From Boesenbergia rotunda (taxonomy: Eukaryota > Streptophyta > Magnoliopsida > Zingiberales > Zingiberaceae), in assembly GCA_024364735.1 (NCBI GenBank), contig JAGFNQ010002617.1, positions 62,001-126,000 of the forward strand: 64,000 nt of DNA, read 5' to 3'. Each line of letters begins with the position of its first letter. Position 1 is the first letter of the stretch. The notes beneath the pieces are model-generated. The model did not search any database and was not told where the DNA came from. It worked only from the letters and a program-made list of their open reading frames with translations. Both the position numbers and the translations under genes were made by a program. Positions 37,218 to 49,303 of the stretch are shown here, piece by piece.

Positions 37218-39523
37218 ACTATAAAAAAAACTAGTATTCTGGGATGAATTTCTGTGACAAAAAATTTTCGTCACATATTAGCGATAAATTTTGCGACAAA
37301 ATTCATATTCATTGCTAATATACGACAACTTTTGTGACGAACACTTTTCTTGATCGCTAATTCGCAATAAAAATTTTTTGTCGCAAAATTTGTTGCAGTT
37401 TTGTGACAAAAATAAATATTCGTCGCAAAATTTACAACAATTTTTTTTTTGTTGCAAAATCATTGTAAAATTTAAGACGAATTTGAAATTTGTCTCAAAT
37501 TTATAAAAAATATTTAATTTGTTGTAAAAATATAATTCAATATTACAGTATATTTTGCGATGTATTTTCAAATTCTTCCCAATCCAATTCGTCGCAAATT
37601 TGGGATGAATTTTCAAATTTTGCGATGAATTTGAAAATTAAAGATGTGATTTTTGATATATAAGGGTTGGTCTGGTCTGACCCGAACTAATCAATCTTGG
37701 TTGGGCTTGGGCCACGTTGCCCACCGTTGATTTTTACAATTAAAGATGTGATTTTTGATATATATATTTGACTGTGTAATCTTTTTTGTGTAGGTCTTAA
37801 TTAGACGTGCTCGAAGTGACAACCGAGAACTTTTGGTGACTGTATTTTGTATGTATATATCCTTTTTTATTGTTTATTATTCTGATTAATGATTACTATA
37901 ATGTTCTAAGTGTCATTGTTTTATAAGATTGGGTTTCGTTAGTTTATATAGATTTATAAAAACTTACGTTTGTTTGGATTATAACATATAATTAGGGCAT
38001 TATTTTAAAGACCATTTGTTTTTCTTGTTTGCATGTGATCATTTAATCGATCAATTTAGGATATTAATTAAGTAATTCTTTATTTTAATACAAAAATAAT
38101 TATTTAATTTAATTTAATTTCAAATTGATTTTTTAATTTGAAATTTCAAAAATTATTTATTTCAAATTAAAAAATAATTTGTTATGAGCGCATCTATACT
38201 TGAGAAAGCATTTTAAATTTCTACTTAGAGTGTACCTACAGTTCACTTTAGTTCATCCACTAAGAATGGAATTTCTTCCCACCAACCTGAGCAATGCAAT
38301 GCCCAAAGTCTCTCAAACACTGCGACAAGAGATCTTGCGGACCAAACTTTAAGGGATCTTGAAGAGGAAGAAGTTCTAAGATATCATAAAGAGGAAGATG
38401 CTTTAACGACTACCAAGAGTAGGACCTAAACCTTGTGTACAGTTGATGTGATTGGTTTGTGATTTTTACTTACTAATTATTTTTTATTTTTTATATTTTG
38501 CATATGATTTTATTTTTAGATGAGCAAGGTAACAAAGAAGAACGACAACTCAAAGTGCAAGATGTAGTTGCACTTGCAATTAGAAAACGGATAATTACTG
38601 AATGGAATGATAAGCATCAACCAATAGGAGATTTTGGTGGTTTAGTGGGAGGATATTTGGGACATGTTGATAATAATTTTAACAACATCCCTATAATATA
38701 TAACACTTTGGATAAAGTTCCTTTGGATTATAAGGAAAACATATATAAAAGAAATATCCAGGTTTGAATAGTAATTAATTACATAAACTTGACCTACTTG
38801 ATATTGTTTGATAATAATTTTGTGTTTGATTTGAAGGAAAAATTTATTGTTGATGATGATCACCAAAAGAAGTATATCATTGGAAGTCTTTCAAAAAAAT
38901 AAAGAGACCAAATGTAGAGTATTTCAAAGTCATTACCAACCAGAGCGTAGATAGGAAGAAAATGTCAACTTGCACCCTAATGGGGTTCCTAAAGAGCATT
39001 TGACAGCCTTTTTGGAATATAAATTAAGTGCTGAAGGAAAAGAAAGGTAGTACAATAATATAATGACCTTATTCTCATATTTTTTTAAATATTATTGGTA
39101 ATTAACTCTTAGTTATGTCCATTAGTTTGTTAATCTACGTATATATTAATGTGCAGGCATTGAGTGAAAAAAATACTGCTAATAGAAAGCGGTAAATAAT
39201 CCCTCACACTCTTGGGTCAAAGACACTCGCCAGAAAACAACATGAACTGGTACATATATTTTATTCTCTTATTGTTGATATTGTTAATTGTAGCAAAATG
39301 ATTTGGTGGGTTTTATATCTAATTAATGTTATCGCACAATGTAAGGAAACTCAAACAAGCAGAAAATATAGTAGAGGGGAAATGTATCTTGTTACTCACA
39401 TAAAGAAAGATGAATCTTTTGTCAATGAAGAGGCCCAAAAAAAGAATGTAAGTCTTAAATATATTTTAGATGTTTTGAGTGTTTATATTGTTTCTAAATA
39501 TGTAATTTATGCTTAGACTTCAT
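37218..39523 (+). mobile_element. CACTA (En/Spm) transposon, left part
   Basis: The element begins CACTATAAAAAAAACTAG at 37218, preceded by GAA. Bases 37240-37640 are an array of TTTTGCGACGAAATT-type subterminal repeats in both orientations. A TNP1-like gene follows. The element stops at 39523 where the copia LTR begins, and I see no continuation on the far side of that LTR element at 48442. Confidence 0.75.
38214..39516 (+). pseudogene. TNP1-like protein of a CACTA element, partial
   Basis: This matches the plant Ptta/En/Spm transposase family, the accessory DNA-binding protein of CACTA elements. Exon-like segments: 38214-38430 (acidic, DLEEEEVLRYHKEEDA); 38517-38766 (GDFGGLVGGYLGHVDNNFNN, then YNTLDKVP); 38836-38900 (FIVDDDHQKKYIIGSL); 38970-39046 (GVPKEHLTAFLEYKLS); 39157-39250 (NTANRKR, then PHTLGSKTLARKQHEL); 39330-39480 (GEMYLVTHIKKDESFVNEEA). 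GT-AG-like boundaries separate most of them. In-frame stops after SLSKK and within the NRKR segment suggest decay, and the 3' end is cut off by the copia element. Confidence 0.7.
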
Positions 39524-39920
39524 TGTTAGACATTCTAGGCCGCAAAAACCGCCTTTTGCGTTGCGGAAACCCCAGAAGTTCGGCCACGGGATCCGTGCGA
39601 ACATAAAAATAAATTACGAGTACGAGTTTCACTACTAAATCTACATTAGATCTACATGATAGAACCATTACCCTTGATGCGTAGCCCTTCGCTTTCCCGC
39701 TTGTCCAAAAGCCGCCGGATCTCGTAGAGTATCAAGGCAGACACTCCTCTATATGTATCCACGCGAACAAAATAGATGGATCAAAAACCTTAGGTGTGCT
39801 AGCAGCTTCTCGGTTTCGACGAGAGGAGAAGTAGAGCAAAAACTTCAAAAGAAAAACTCTAGAGGAAGAAGAAGAGCCACACACAAAAAGGGAACCAAAA
39901 TTCCTTTTTGATCATCCTTG

Positions 39921-39958
39921 GTGGCCGGCCACTTAATGGCCATTAAGTGGCCGGCCAC
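39921..39958. repeat. 38-bp perfect palindrome with GGCCGGCC arms
   Basis: Bases 39921-39939 are the exact reverse complement of 39940-39958. GTGGCCGGCCAC caps both sides of a TTAATGGCCATTAA centre. It is absent from the partner LTR. Confidence 0.95.
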
Positions 39959-40092
39959 ACATGCCATAACCTCCTCCATTTAAATTCAAATTCAAATGGG
40001 AGGGGTTACCACCTTGGAAATGATGTGGCATACACATTTAGTCAAAAGCCAAGCCAAGTCATCACTTGGTCAATTCAAGGTGAGGTGGTTTT

Positions 40093-40420
40093 GGTCAAGT
40101 CAAACTTGCCTTTTATGGACTTTCGATATTTAGTCAAGTCAAACTTGACTCCATTTCTTCTCCCATGTCAAGTCTAACTTGAAGTGGAACCAAGTCAAGT
40201 CAAACTTGATTTGGATTTAGGTCAAGTCAAACTTGCCTTTTATGGACTTTCCATATTTAGTCAAGTCAAACTTGACTTCAATTTTTCTTCTCCCATGTCA
40301 AGTCTAACTTGAAGTGGAACCAAGTCAAGTCTAACTTGATTTGGATTTAGGTCAAGTCAAACTTGCCTTTTATGGACTTTCCATATTTAGCCAAGTCAAA
40401 CTTGACTTCAATTTTCTCCA
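40093..40420. repeat. About 129-bp repeat of CAAGTC/ACTTG motifs in LTR
   Basis: GTCAAGTCAAACTTGCC begins at about 40093, 40221 and 40351. Within units, CAAGT and ACTTG arms pair as many small inverted repeats. The partner LTR has a different array of ACTTGAGTCTAACTCAAGT motifs at 47160-47400. Confidence 0.75.
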
Positions 40421-41401
40421 TCTATTTGTTCTTTGCGTGTGACCCTATAGGTTCTTGTAACGTTGGCAATGCTTCTAACCTCTTAGAAACATAAGCAATG
40501 AGCGGTATCTAGCAACACATCATTGCTACCCAAGTTACAAGAATGTTGAGATCCAACATCACCTTGTGACTAATAATTGTGACTCTCACAATATATGATA
40601 ATGTCCCTTTATCCTTGATATCTAGATTGACTCAATTGAGGCATAGACCGTGTCATCCTCGAGTCAATCTATATCTTGAACTCCAAGTAGACTCACACTA
40701 ATCAAATGAGCTCAATATCTCATATTGACTCACTTGGGCATGGCCATGCACTTTGTGGTCTAACTCTATCAAGAATACGATATCGCTCCCGTCATATAGG
40801 AGGGATAGATCCCATCTACATCACTCACATCCCTCTCCATAATTTGTTACATACCCAGTAATCGCCTTTATAGTCCACCCATTTACGGGTGACGTTTGAC
40901 GAAGCCAAAGTACGTAATCCTTATGTAGGAATCCATGGTGACTTCAGGTCCAAGGACTAATAGTCATACTAATAGCCACATGAGAAAGTATATGACACTC
41001 ATATAACGATCCATGATACTTTCTCATGGCGGGTCATTCAGTATACATTCTCCAATGCATACCCATGTGTCAACTTGATATCTCTATATCCATGACTTGT
41101 GAGATCAAGTCATCATGTTGACTTACATGCTAGCCTCTACGTATTAACATTGTCCTTGAATGTTAATACTTGACTAGGAATTATTTAGAGTAGTGTTCTC
41201 TATATCATCTCACTATCGATTCAACTAATCGATTGATATAGATAAGAATCTTCTACTTAAGGACATTATTATGCTTAGCTATTCGGCACAAATACACGTA
41301 AGTATAATAACCATAAAACATGTCTTTATTTATACACAGGAATATGATACAAATGAGTCTATATAATCATCACATGATTGGCTCTAGGGCTCTCACTAAC
41401 A

Positions 41402-41412
41402 ATCTCCCACTA
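41402..41412 (-). other. Polypurine tract of the copia element
   Basis: The minus strand reads GTGGGAGATT immediately before the LTR start TGTTAGTGAGAG. Confidence 0.75.
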
Positions 41413-41415
41413 GCA

Positions 41416-44400
41416 CTAGTGCCAATCACTGTAGTATCTAATACCCAATGATCTAGTGTGACCATCATGCTTTCTCTGTGCCAAAGCCTTGGTCAGGGGA
41501 TCTGCGACGTTAGCCTCTGAGGGTACTCTGCATATCTTCACATCTCCTCTATCGATGATCTCTCGAATGAGATGGAAGCGTCGTAGTATATGTTTGGTCC
41601 GCTGGTGTGAGCGAGGTTCCTTAGCCTGCGCAATAGCTCCATTATTGTCACAATAGAGCTCTATGGGATCTGCAATGCTAGGAACCACCCCAAGCTCTGC
41701 AACGAACTTGCGGATCCAAACTGCCTCCTTTGCTGCCTCTGATGCAGCAATATACTCAGCCTCTGTTGTAGAATCAGCAACTGTGTCCTGTTTCGAACTC
41801 TTCCAGCTCACAGCGCCGCCATTCAAACAAAACACGAACCCTGACTGCGACCGATAATCATCCTGGTCGGTCTGGAAGCTAGCATCACTGTAACCCTTTA
41901 CAGTTAGCTCCTCATCGCCCCCATATATCAAGAAATATTCTTTAGTCCTTCTCAAGTACTTAAGAATATTCTTGACCGCTATCCAGTGACGCTCACCTGG
42001 ATCTGACTGGTATCTGCTCGTCATACTTAAAGCATACGAGACATCAGGACGAGTACATAGCATGGCGTACATGATAGATCCTATGGCCGAGGCATAAGGG
42101 ATCTGATCCATGCGGTTTCTCTCGTCTCTAGAAGAGGGACTTTGAGTCTTCGAAAGACTCATACCATGTGACATAGGCAGAAATCCTTTCTTGGAATTCT
42201 GCATGGCAAACCGAAGTAAGACCTTGTCAATATATGTACTCTGACTTAGGCCAAGCAATCTCTTAGATCTATCTCTATAGATCATGATGCCTAAAATACA
42301 GGCTGCTTCACCTAAGTCCTTCATTGAGAAACAATTCCCCAGCCAAGTCTTCACAGACTGAAGCATAGGAATATCATTCCCAATGAGTAGTATGTCATCC
42401 ACATACAATATGAGGAAAACTACTATGTTTCCTTCAACCCTCTTGTAGACACAGGGTTCATCTTCATTCTTGATGAAACCAAACTGTTTGATTGCATCAT
42501 CGAATCGAAGATTCCAGCTCCGAGAAGCTTGCTTTAGTCCATAAATGGACCTTTGCAGCTTGCATACTCTGCCAGTATGCTTTGGATCTACAAAACCCTC
42601 AGGTTGTGTCATGTACACATCCTCGAGTAGGTTCCCATTCAGGAACGCGGTTTTGACATCCATCTGCCAGATCTCATAATCGTGGTATGCTGCAATAGCA
42701 AGCATGATCCGAATGGACTTAAACATCGCTACTGGAGAGAAGGTTTCATCATAGTCAATACCATGAATTTGTTTGAAACCCTTTGCTACCAGTCTACCCT
42801 TATAGGTATGCGTAAGTCCTCCCATGTCAGTCTTTCTCTTAAAGACCCACTTACACCCAATGGGTTTTACCCCTTCAGGTGGATCAACCAAGGTCCAAAC
42901 TTGGTTGGTGTACATGGAATCCATCTCGGATCTCATGGCCTCAAGCCATTTCTCAGAGTCTGGNNNNNNNNNNNNNNNNNNNNNNNNNNNNNNNNNNNNN
43001 NNNNNNNNNNNNNNNNCTGACTGGGAAGTAGAAGTAATATCCCTTCGTTTCCTTGGGATATTCCTATAAAATAGCACTTGTCGGATTTGGGTCCTAGTTT
43101 TTCTGAAACTTGACGTCGTACGTAAGCTTCACAACCCCAAATTCTCATAAAAGACATCTGGGGACTCTTCCCAGTCCATATCTGATATGGTGTCTTTACT
43201 ACAGCCTTTGATGGAACACGGTTAAGAGTGAAGGCTGCCGTGTCCAGAGCATATCCCCAAAAGGATATAGGAAGATCTGTGTGACTCATCATGGATCGCA
43301 CCATATCTAATAGGGTATGATTCCTCCTTTCGGACACACCATTCCATTGTGGTGTTCCAAGAGGAGTGAGTTGGGACAGAATCCCACACTCAGCTAGATA
43401 GTCACGGAACTCATGGCTGAGGTATTCTCCACCTCGATCTGATCGAAGTATTTTAATACTCTTGCCAAGCTGATTTTGTACTTCATTCTTGAATTCTTTG
43501 AACTTTTCAAAGGATTCTGACTTATGTGTCATCAAGTACACATAACCATATCTACTGAAATCATCAGTAAATGTAATGAAGTACCTATAACCACCTCTGG
43601 CAGCAACATTGAAAGGGCCACATACATCGCTATGTATAAGACCTAACAAATCGGTTGCTCTTTCGCTGTGTCCACTGAATGGAGTCTTGGTCATCTTGCC
43701 AAGAAGGCAAGACTCGCATGTCTCAAATGATTCAAAATCAAATGAGTCCAGCAAACCATCTCTATGGAGCTGAGATAGGCGACTCTCATTTATATGGCCT
43801 AAGCGACAGTGCCAGATATAGGTTTGGTTCAAGTCATTAGACTTGAGCCTTTTGGTATTTATGTTATAGATAGGGTTTTCTAAGTCTAGAAGATAGAGTC
43901 CGTTCATCAGAGGTGCACTACAATAGAACATTTCATTTAAATAAACTGAACAACATTTGTTCTTTATTATAAACGAAAATCCTTTCTTGTCTAAACAAGA
44001 AACAGAAACTATGTTCTTAGTCAGAGCAGGCACATAATAACAATCATCTAACTCTAGTACAAGCCCAGAGGGCAGAGATAGCATATAAACTCCTGTAGCA
44101 ACAGCAGCAACTCTTGCTCCATTGCCAACTCGTAAGTCCACCTCGCCCTTTGTCAATGCCCTGCTATTTCTCAGCGCCTGCACATTAGTACAAATGTGAG
44201 AAGCACATCCGGTATCTAATACCCATGATGTAGAAATAGACAAATTGACTTCTATAACATGAATACCTGAAGTAGAAGTCTGACTTCTCTTCTTCTGGAG
44301 ATCTTCCATATATTTCTTGCAGTTCCGCTTCCAGTGTCCGGTCTCACCACAGTGGAAGCAGGTAGCATCCTTGGCAACCCCTCCTTTGGGTTTCAGTGCT

Positions 44401-45098
44401 TTGCCCTTGCCCTTGCCCTTGGCTTGAGACTTTCCCTTGCCTTTGGGCTTGCCCTTACCTTTGTCCTTCTGCACCATCAAAATGGGCTTGGCCTTCTTAA
44501 GATTGAGCTCAGCAGTTCTCAACATGCTGAGCATCTCAGGCAGGGGCTTGTCAATTTCGTTCATGTTCCAGTTCATGACAAATTGACTATAACTTTCGGG
44601 AAGGGACTGCAAGATCAAGTCTGTGGCCAGCTCTTGGCCCAGTGGGAATCCCAATCTCTGCAGATTCTCTATGTACCCAATCATCTTGAGTACATAGGGA
44701 CCTACGGGAGTCCCTTCTTGCATCTTGCACTGAAACAGTGCCTTAGAGATCTCAAATCTCTCGTGCCTTGCTTGTCCTTGATACAGTTGACGCAGATGCT
44801 CAACCATATCGAAAGCATCCATTAACTCATGTTGCTTCTGAAGCTCAGAGTTCATGGTTGCGAGCATAAGGCATGACACATCTAATGCGTCATCTTGATG
44901 CTTCTTGTGAGCATCACGGTCAGCTCGCGTGGCACTGGCAGGAGGTGCCTCGGGAATAGGCTGCTCCAGAACGTACAGTTTACGTTCTTGCTTGAGAACT
45001 ATTCTCAAGTTCCTGTACCAGTCCAGGAAGTTTGCTCCGTTGAGCTTGTCCTTCTCAAGGACAGAACGCAGAGAGAGAGTGTTTGTGTTCGATGTCAT
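41416..45098 (-). pseudogene. Ty1/copia Gag-Pol polyprotein, gap and one frameshift
   Basis: It starts at 45098 (MTSNTNTLSLRSVLEKDKLN). Gag occupies about residues 1-245 and a CCHC knuckle residues 247-260 (CFHCGETGHWKRNC). The protease active site DTG is at 295-297 (WVLDTGCASHIC). The pre-integrase HCRLGH motif with its CESC pair and integrase (DRGGEYLSHEF, WNGVSERRN) follow. After the gap come reverse transcriptase (MDVKTAFLNGNLLED and YVDDILLIGND) and RNase H (DNNGAIAQAKEPRSHQRTKH), ending at 41416. A one-base insertion near 43068 breaks the frame just before the run of Ns. Apart from that and the gap, the frame is open over more than 1000 codons, so this is the youngest-looking coding copy here. 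Confidence 0.9.
42964..43016. other. Assembly gap (Ns)
   Basis: 53 undetermined bases lie between the end of integrase and the start of reverse transcriptase. Copia polyproteins normally have about 100 or more residues here, so the true gap is probably longer than drawn. Confidence 0.9.
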
Positions 45099-46567
45099 GG
45101 CGATCTACAATATATAGAAATGCAGAAAATAAATTATCACATTCCAACTATCATTTAATTAGGCCTTTAATTAAATGATTCTCCTACTGAATTATAGAAA
45201 ATTTGTAGAATCAAGTCATAGATGTGGTCAAACCACGCTACAAGATTCTATCTAATTTAACTATAATATAGTGGGACAAGATCCACATCATACTAAGCCT
45301 TGAGTTAGCTTTGGCTAAATCGCCCAAGACTTAGTACGATCGGTAGGTAACAATTTACCGATTACATCTCTATGCAACTCTTGTTTATAGGATTAAAATT
45401 TACATTTACATAAAAACTTGAGTTAGCTTTGGCTAAATCGCCCAAGTTTTAATATAAATGCGATTTTTATCCTACCTTTCCAACGATTGGAATATGCCTA
45501 TAGTTGGACTCGATCCGACCGAGTTAACTAGTTTCACTCAATCTGATTGAGTTTGTTCTCACCCAAGCCGTGATAGGCGGGACCAAGATTGTCCCTCCGT
45601 ACCCTACCAAGATTAAATGTGTTGCTCTGCTTTGGCAGATTCAACAACAACAAATGATCGAGGTAGTGATAGGTATCAAAACTTGGTAGGCATTTACGAG
45701 TCGATTTAAATTAGATCTAATCTAATCGAGAGGGGGTGTATCATATACACATAAAGGCTCTAATTACTTTATACTAGCATGCATCACATACAAGAAAAAT
45801 AAAATAATTTAATTTGTGATTTGATCATGGCCCTACTATGATCTTCTCAAGCCAATGAGAAGATCTGACGGTCAACCTAGGGTTAGCTTCTCCAAGCTTC
45901 TCCTTTGACCGCCACGTGTCGTTGGCTCCCTCCATAACTCCGTCTTCGGATGGACCATCCACCGTCTTCATTTTAGACATTACAAAATAAGAAAATACAG
46001 AAATAAAATAAAAGAAGCCGACTCGCAGGTCGCATACACTATACAACACGCACAACCACAAAAACGGTACGCAGACCGTAATATGAATTACAACACATTC
46101 CAATCATATTGGGTTTTTATTGGGCCATGATCATCACAAATCCATACATAATTCCAAATTATGTATTTTAAATAAATTTCTATAATTTTTCGACAATTTT
46201 ACAATATTATGAGTTACACTTCCGTAACGGTCCCGCTACACGATTTTCGGGCACGATCGCGGGACAATGCCCCTCGCGGGGTTAGGGGCAGCGCCCCTAC
46301 TCGCGAAATGAATTTCGCGAGTGTCCCAAAATCATCTTACAGCAACTTAAGCCGCTGTCCCGAAAAATTATAGCGAGATCTTTCCGTTTCGGAAAGTTTT
46401 TCTCGATCGGTGAAGCCTACAAGTGTCCGAACACTTGTTGCTTCGACTTCATGAGAAAAATACCCATAAATTCTATAAATTTCGAAAAATCACAGAATAT
46501 TATTTGTCTGTAAATTTTGTATCTAATACAAAAAAAACAAATTTAAACTCGTACAAGGTTCGCACGT
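45099..46567 (-). other. 5' leader of the copia element with hairpins
   Basis: About 1.47 kb lie between primer site and gag, with no long frame. About 250-300 bases downstream of the primer site on the transcript are two adjacent perfect hairpins. CTCGCGAAAT/ATTTCGCGAG (46300-46321) has a 10-bp stem and 2-base loop. TAGGGGC/GCCCCTA (46283-46299) has a 7-bp stem and 3-base loop. Location and form fit RNA dimerisation or packaging signals, by inference only. Confidence 0.6.
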
Positions 46568-46580
46568 GGCTCTGATACCA
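46568..46580 (-). other. Primer-binding site, initiator Met tRNA
   Basis: The minus strand reads TGGTATCAGAGCC, next to the inner end of the LTR at 46582. Confidence 0.9.
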
Positions 46581-46581
46581 C

Positions 46582-48441
46582 TGATAGAGATTCTAGGCCG
46601 CAAAAACCGCTTTTTGCGTTGCGGAAACCCCAGAATTTCGGCCACGGATCCGTGCGAACTTATAAAATATAATACGAGTACAAGTTTAATTACTAGATCT
46701 ACACTAGATCTACATGATAGGGTAGTTACCTTTGTAGCGTAGCCCTTCGCTTTCCCGCTCGTCCAAATGATGCCGGATCTCGTAGAGTATCAAAATAGAT
46801 ACTCCTCTAGAAGTATCCACACAGGACCTTGGAGAATAGGTTGTGCTAGCAACCTTATTGCAACCCCTCGTTGCGAGAAGAAAGAGCAAAACGAAAAGAT
46901 GCAAGATCGCTTTTTCTTCCGTGAGAAGAAGAAGAAGCAAGAACACACACGAGAGCCAAATTAAACCCTCTCACCATCTTCTTTTCCACGCCACCACACA
47001 ACCACAAAAGGCCAAAATTAATGCAAATAATTATTTGACCATTAATCACCATTAATTCCTAATTAATGCAAGATTAATTAATCAATTAATCATTAATTCT
47101 TGCCATAACAAGTAAACTTGCCGTTTACTTCATGCAAGCTTGCATGTGGCTAGCCAAACTCAAGTTCAACTTGAGTCCAACTCAAGTACATGTAATTCGA
47201 GTCTAGCTTGCATGTGGTTAGACTAATCCAAGTTCAACTTGAGTCTAGCTCAAGTACATGCAACTTGAGTCTAACTCAAGTGTGCTTGCATGTGGTTAGA
47301 TTAATCCAAGTTTAAGCTCCTGCATCCAGCCATATGGCTTAATTTGAGTCTAACTCAAACCCAATTTGAGTTTAACCCAAATGCAACTTGAGTCTAACCC
47401 AAGTCTTGGTCATCCAATGCTCAATTGTTCTTAATTAAAAGAACTCATCTCCAAATAGAATGTCCTTTTTCGTGTGTGACCCTATAGGTTCTTGTAACGT
47501 TGGCAATGTCTCTAAACACTTTTAGAGACATAAGCAATGAGCGGTATCTAGCAACACATCATTGCTACCCAAGTTACAAGAATGTTGAGATCCAACATCA
47601 CCTTGTGACTAATAATTGTGACTCTCACAATATATGATAATGTCCCTCTATCCTTGATATCTAGATTGACTCAATTGAGGCATAGACCGTGTCATCCTCG
47701 AGTCAATCTATATCTTGAACTCCAAGTAGACTCACACTAATCAAATGAGCTCAATATCTCATATTGACTCACTTGGGCATGGCCATGCACTTTGTGGTCT
47801 AACTCTATCAAGAATACGATATCGCTCCCGTCATATAGGAGGGATAGATCCCATCTACATCACTCACATCCCTCTCCATAATTTGTTACATACCCAGTAA
47901 TCGCCTTTATAGTCCACCCATTTACGGGTGACGTTTGACGAAGCCAAAGTACGTAACTCCTTATGTAGGAATCCATGGTGACTTCAGGTCCAAGGACTAA
48001 TAGTCATACTAATAGCCACATGAGAAAGTATATGACACTCATATAACGATCCATGATACTTTCTCATGGCGGGTCATTCAGTATACATTCTCCAATGCAT
48101 ACCCATGTGTCAACTTGATATCTCTATATCCATGACTTGTGAGATCAAGTCATCATGTTGACTTACATGCTAGCCTCTACGTATTAACATTGTCCTTGAA
48201 TGTTAATACTTGACTAGGAATTATTTAGAGTAGTGTTCTCTATATCATCTCACTATCGATTCAACTAACCGATTGATATAGATAAGAATCTTCTACTCAA
48301 GGACATTATTATGCTTAGCTATTCGACACAAATACACGTAAGTATAATAACCATAAAACATGCCTTTATTTATACACAGGAATATGATACAAATGAGTCT
48401 ATATAATCATCACATGATTGGCTCTAGGGCTCTCACTAACA
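46582..48441 (-). repeat. 5' LTR of the copia element
   Basis: 1860 bp, with the same ends as 39524-41401. The segment 46890-47472 differs and holds an array of ACTTGAG/CTCAAGT inverted motifs (47160-47400). Confidence 0.9.
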
Positions 48442-49303
48442 GGGCCACCATCTCTTCTCTGAGACTGTGAACCTCCGTCCGCAGTGATGTCAGGTGCTCA
48501 TCAGTGGTCGGTGGCAGAGGCTCCTGTAAGTGCTCGTTGAACTTGGCTACGAGATCGACAACATCTACCTCCACCTCCTCATCCAAGTCGATCTGAAGTC
48601 CGGCTCTCTGTCGTCTCCACGAGAGAACCCCGACGACCGAAATGCCTATACCCGCTAGTGAAAAGTTCCTAGCCCCGATCTCGTCAAACTCGGTCATTGG
48701 GGTGACCTCCCCAACGGTGATGTCGCGACCGTAGTGGTGAAGGAAATTGGTGATGATATGGCAGTAGGGGGTACGTACTCAGCCCTGAGTCGAAATGTTG
48801 GACGCGTAGATAATCGGATGAAACATATGCAGGCCAATATTTATGTCAAGATGATGGATCATAGCGTACAGAAGAAAGGTATGGAAGGGCTGCATAGTCG
48901 CGACATCTCGAGTAGTCAAGGGGAGGACACAACGAACCAGAACTCTGTAGAGAGCATAGTCCTGGACCCGGAGATCTACGGACTAAAACCGTTGCACCAA
49001 CGAGTTTCGTGCATCTCTGTAGAAGTAGGAGTAGAGAGTGTCTAGATCAATGTGCGAGTAGGGAGGATCAAAAGGAGGGTTTCTCGGAGGGTAACAACAG
49101 AATGTGGACTAGGAAGGTCGCAGTCCAAGAAACCTAGTGAGTAAGGCAGGTGAGATAGTCAGAGGCATCCCCTGTACAGTAGAGGAATAGCAAAGGTCAT
49201 CTAGTTTGACCAGGTTGTTGTAAAATTCTGCACACAGGGTGGAATTCACTGGATGGGTGCAAAAGACAAGCTGGTCAAGTTGATAGAAGTTAATAGCATC
49301 CAT
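48442..49303 (-). pseudogene. Plant transposon-associated protein, degraded
   Basis: Two recognisable pieces flank a frame-broken middle. 49109-49303 reads MDAINFYQLDQLVFCTHPVN, then EFYNNLVKL and a LLTRFLGLRP end. 48442-48697 reads TEFDEIGARNFSL, then SWRRQR and LREEMVALL. Together they resemble the 'putative plant transposon protein domain' family that occurs in many repeat copies of unknown function. The 3' end is cut by the LTR at 48441. No reverse transcriptase is present, so a non-autonomous LTR element is the likely source. Confidence 0.5.

Larger units (their letters stand above)
39524..41401 (-). repeat. 3' LTR of the copia element
   Basis: 1878 bp. The part from about 40436 to the end is about 99 percent identical to 47472-48441 by eye. 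The start to about 39840 is alignable but more diverged. The middle, 39840-40436, does not align with the partner LTR. It carries a 38-bp palindrome and a roughly 129-bp repeat. Confidence 0.9.
39524..48441 (-). mobile_element. Ty1/copia retrotransposon with gap
   Basis: LTRs are at 39524-41401 and 46582-48441, bounded by TGTTAG/TGATAG and ACTAACA on the plus strand. The primer-binding site is at 46568-46580 and the polypurine tract at 41402-41412. The minus-strand interior codes for Gag, protease, integrase, reverse transcriptase and RNase H. The flanking 5-mers differ (TTCAT left, GGGCC right) and the left flank is CACTA DNA while the right flank is a different element. No target duplication is present. 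The clade within copia was not resolved. Confidence 0.9.

Noticed and set aside
44334..44825. 163-codon plus-strand frame
   Set aside because: Exact antisense of the copia gag and its Lys/Gly-rich linker.
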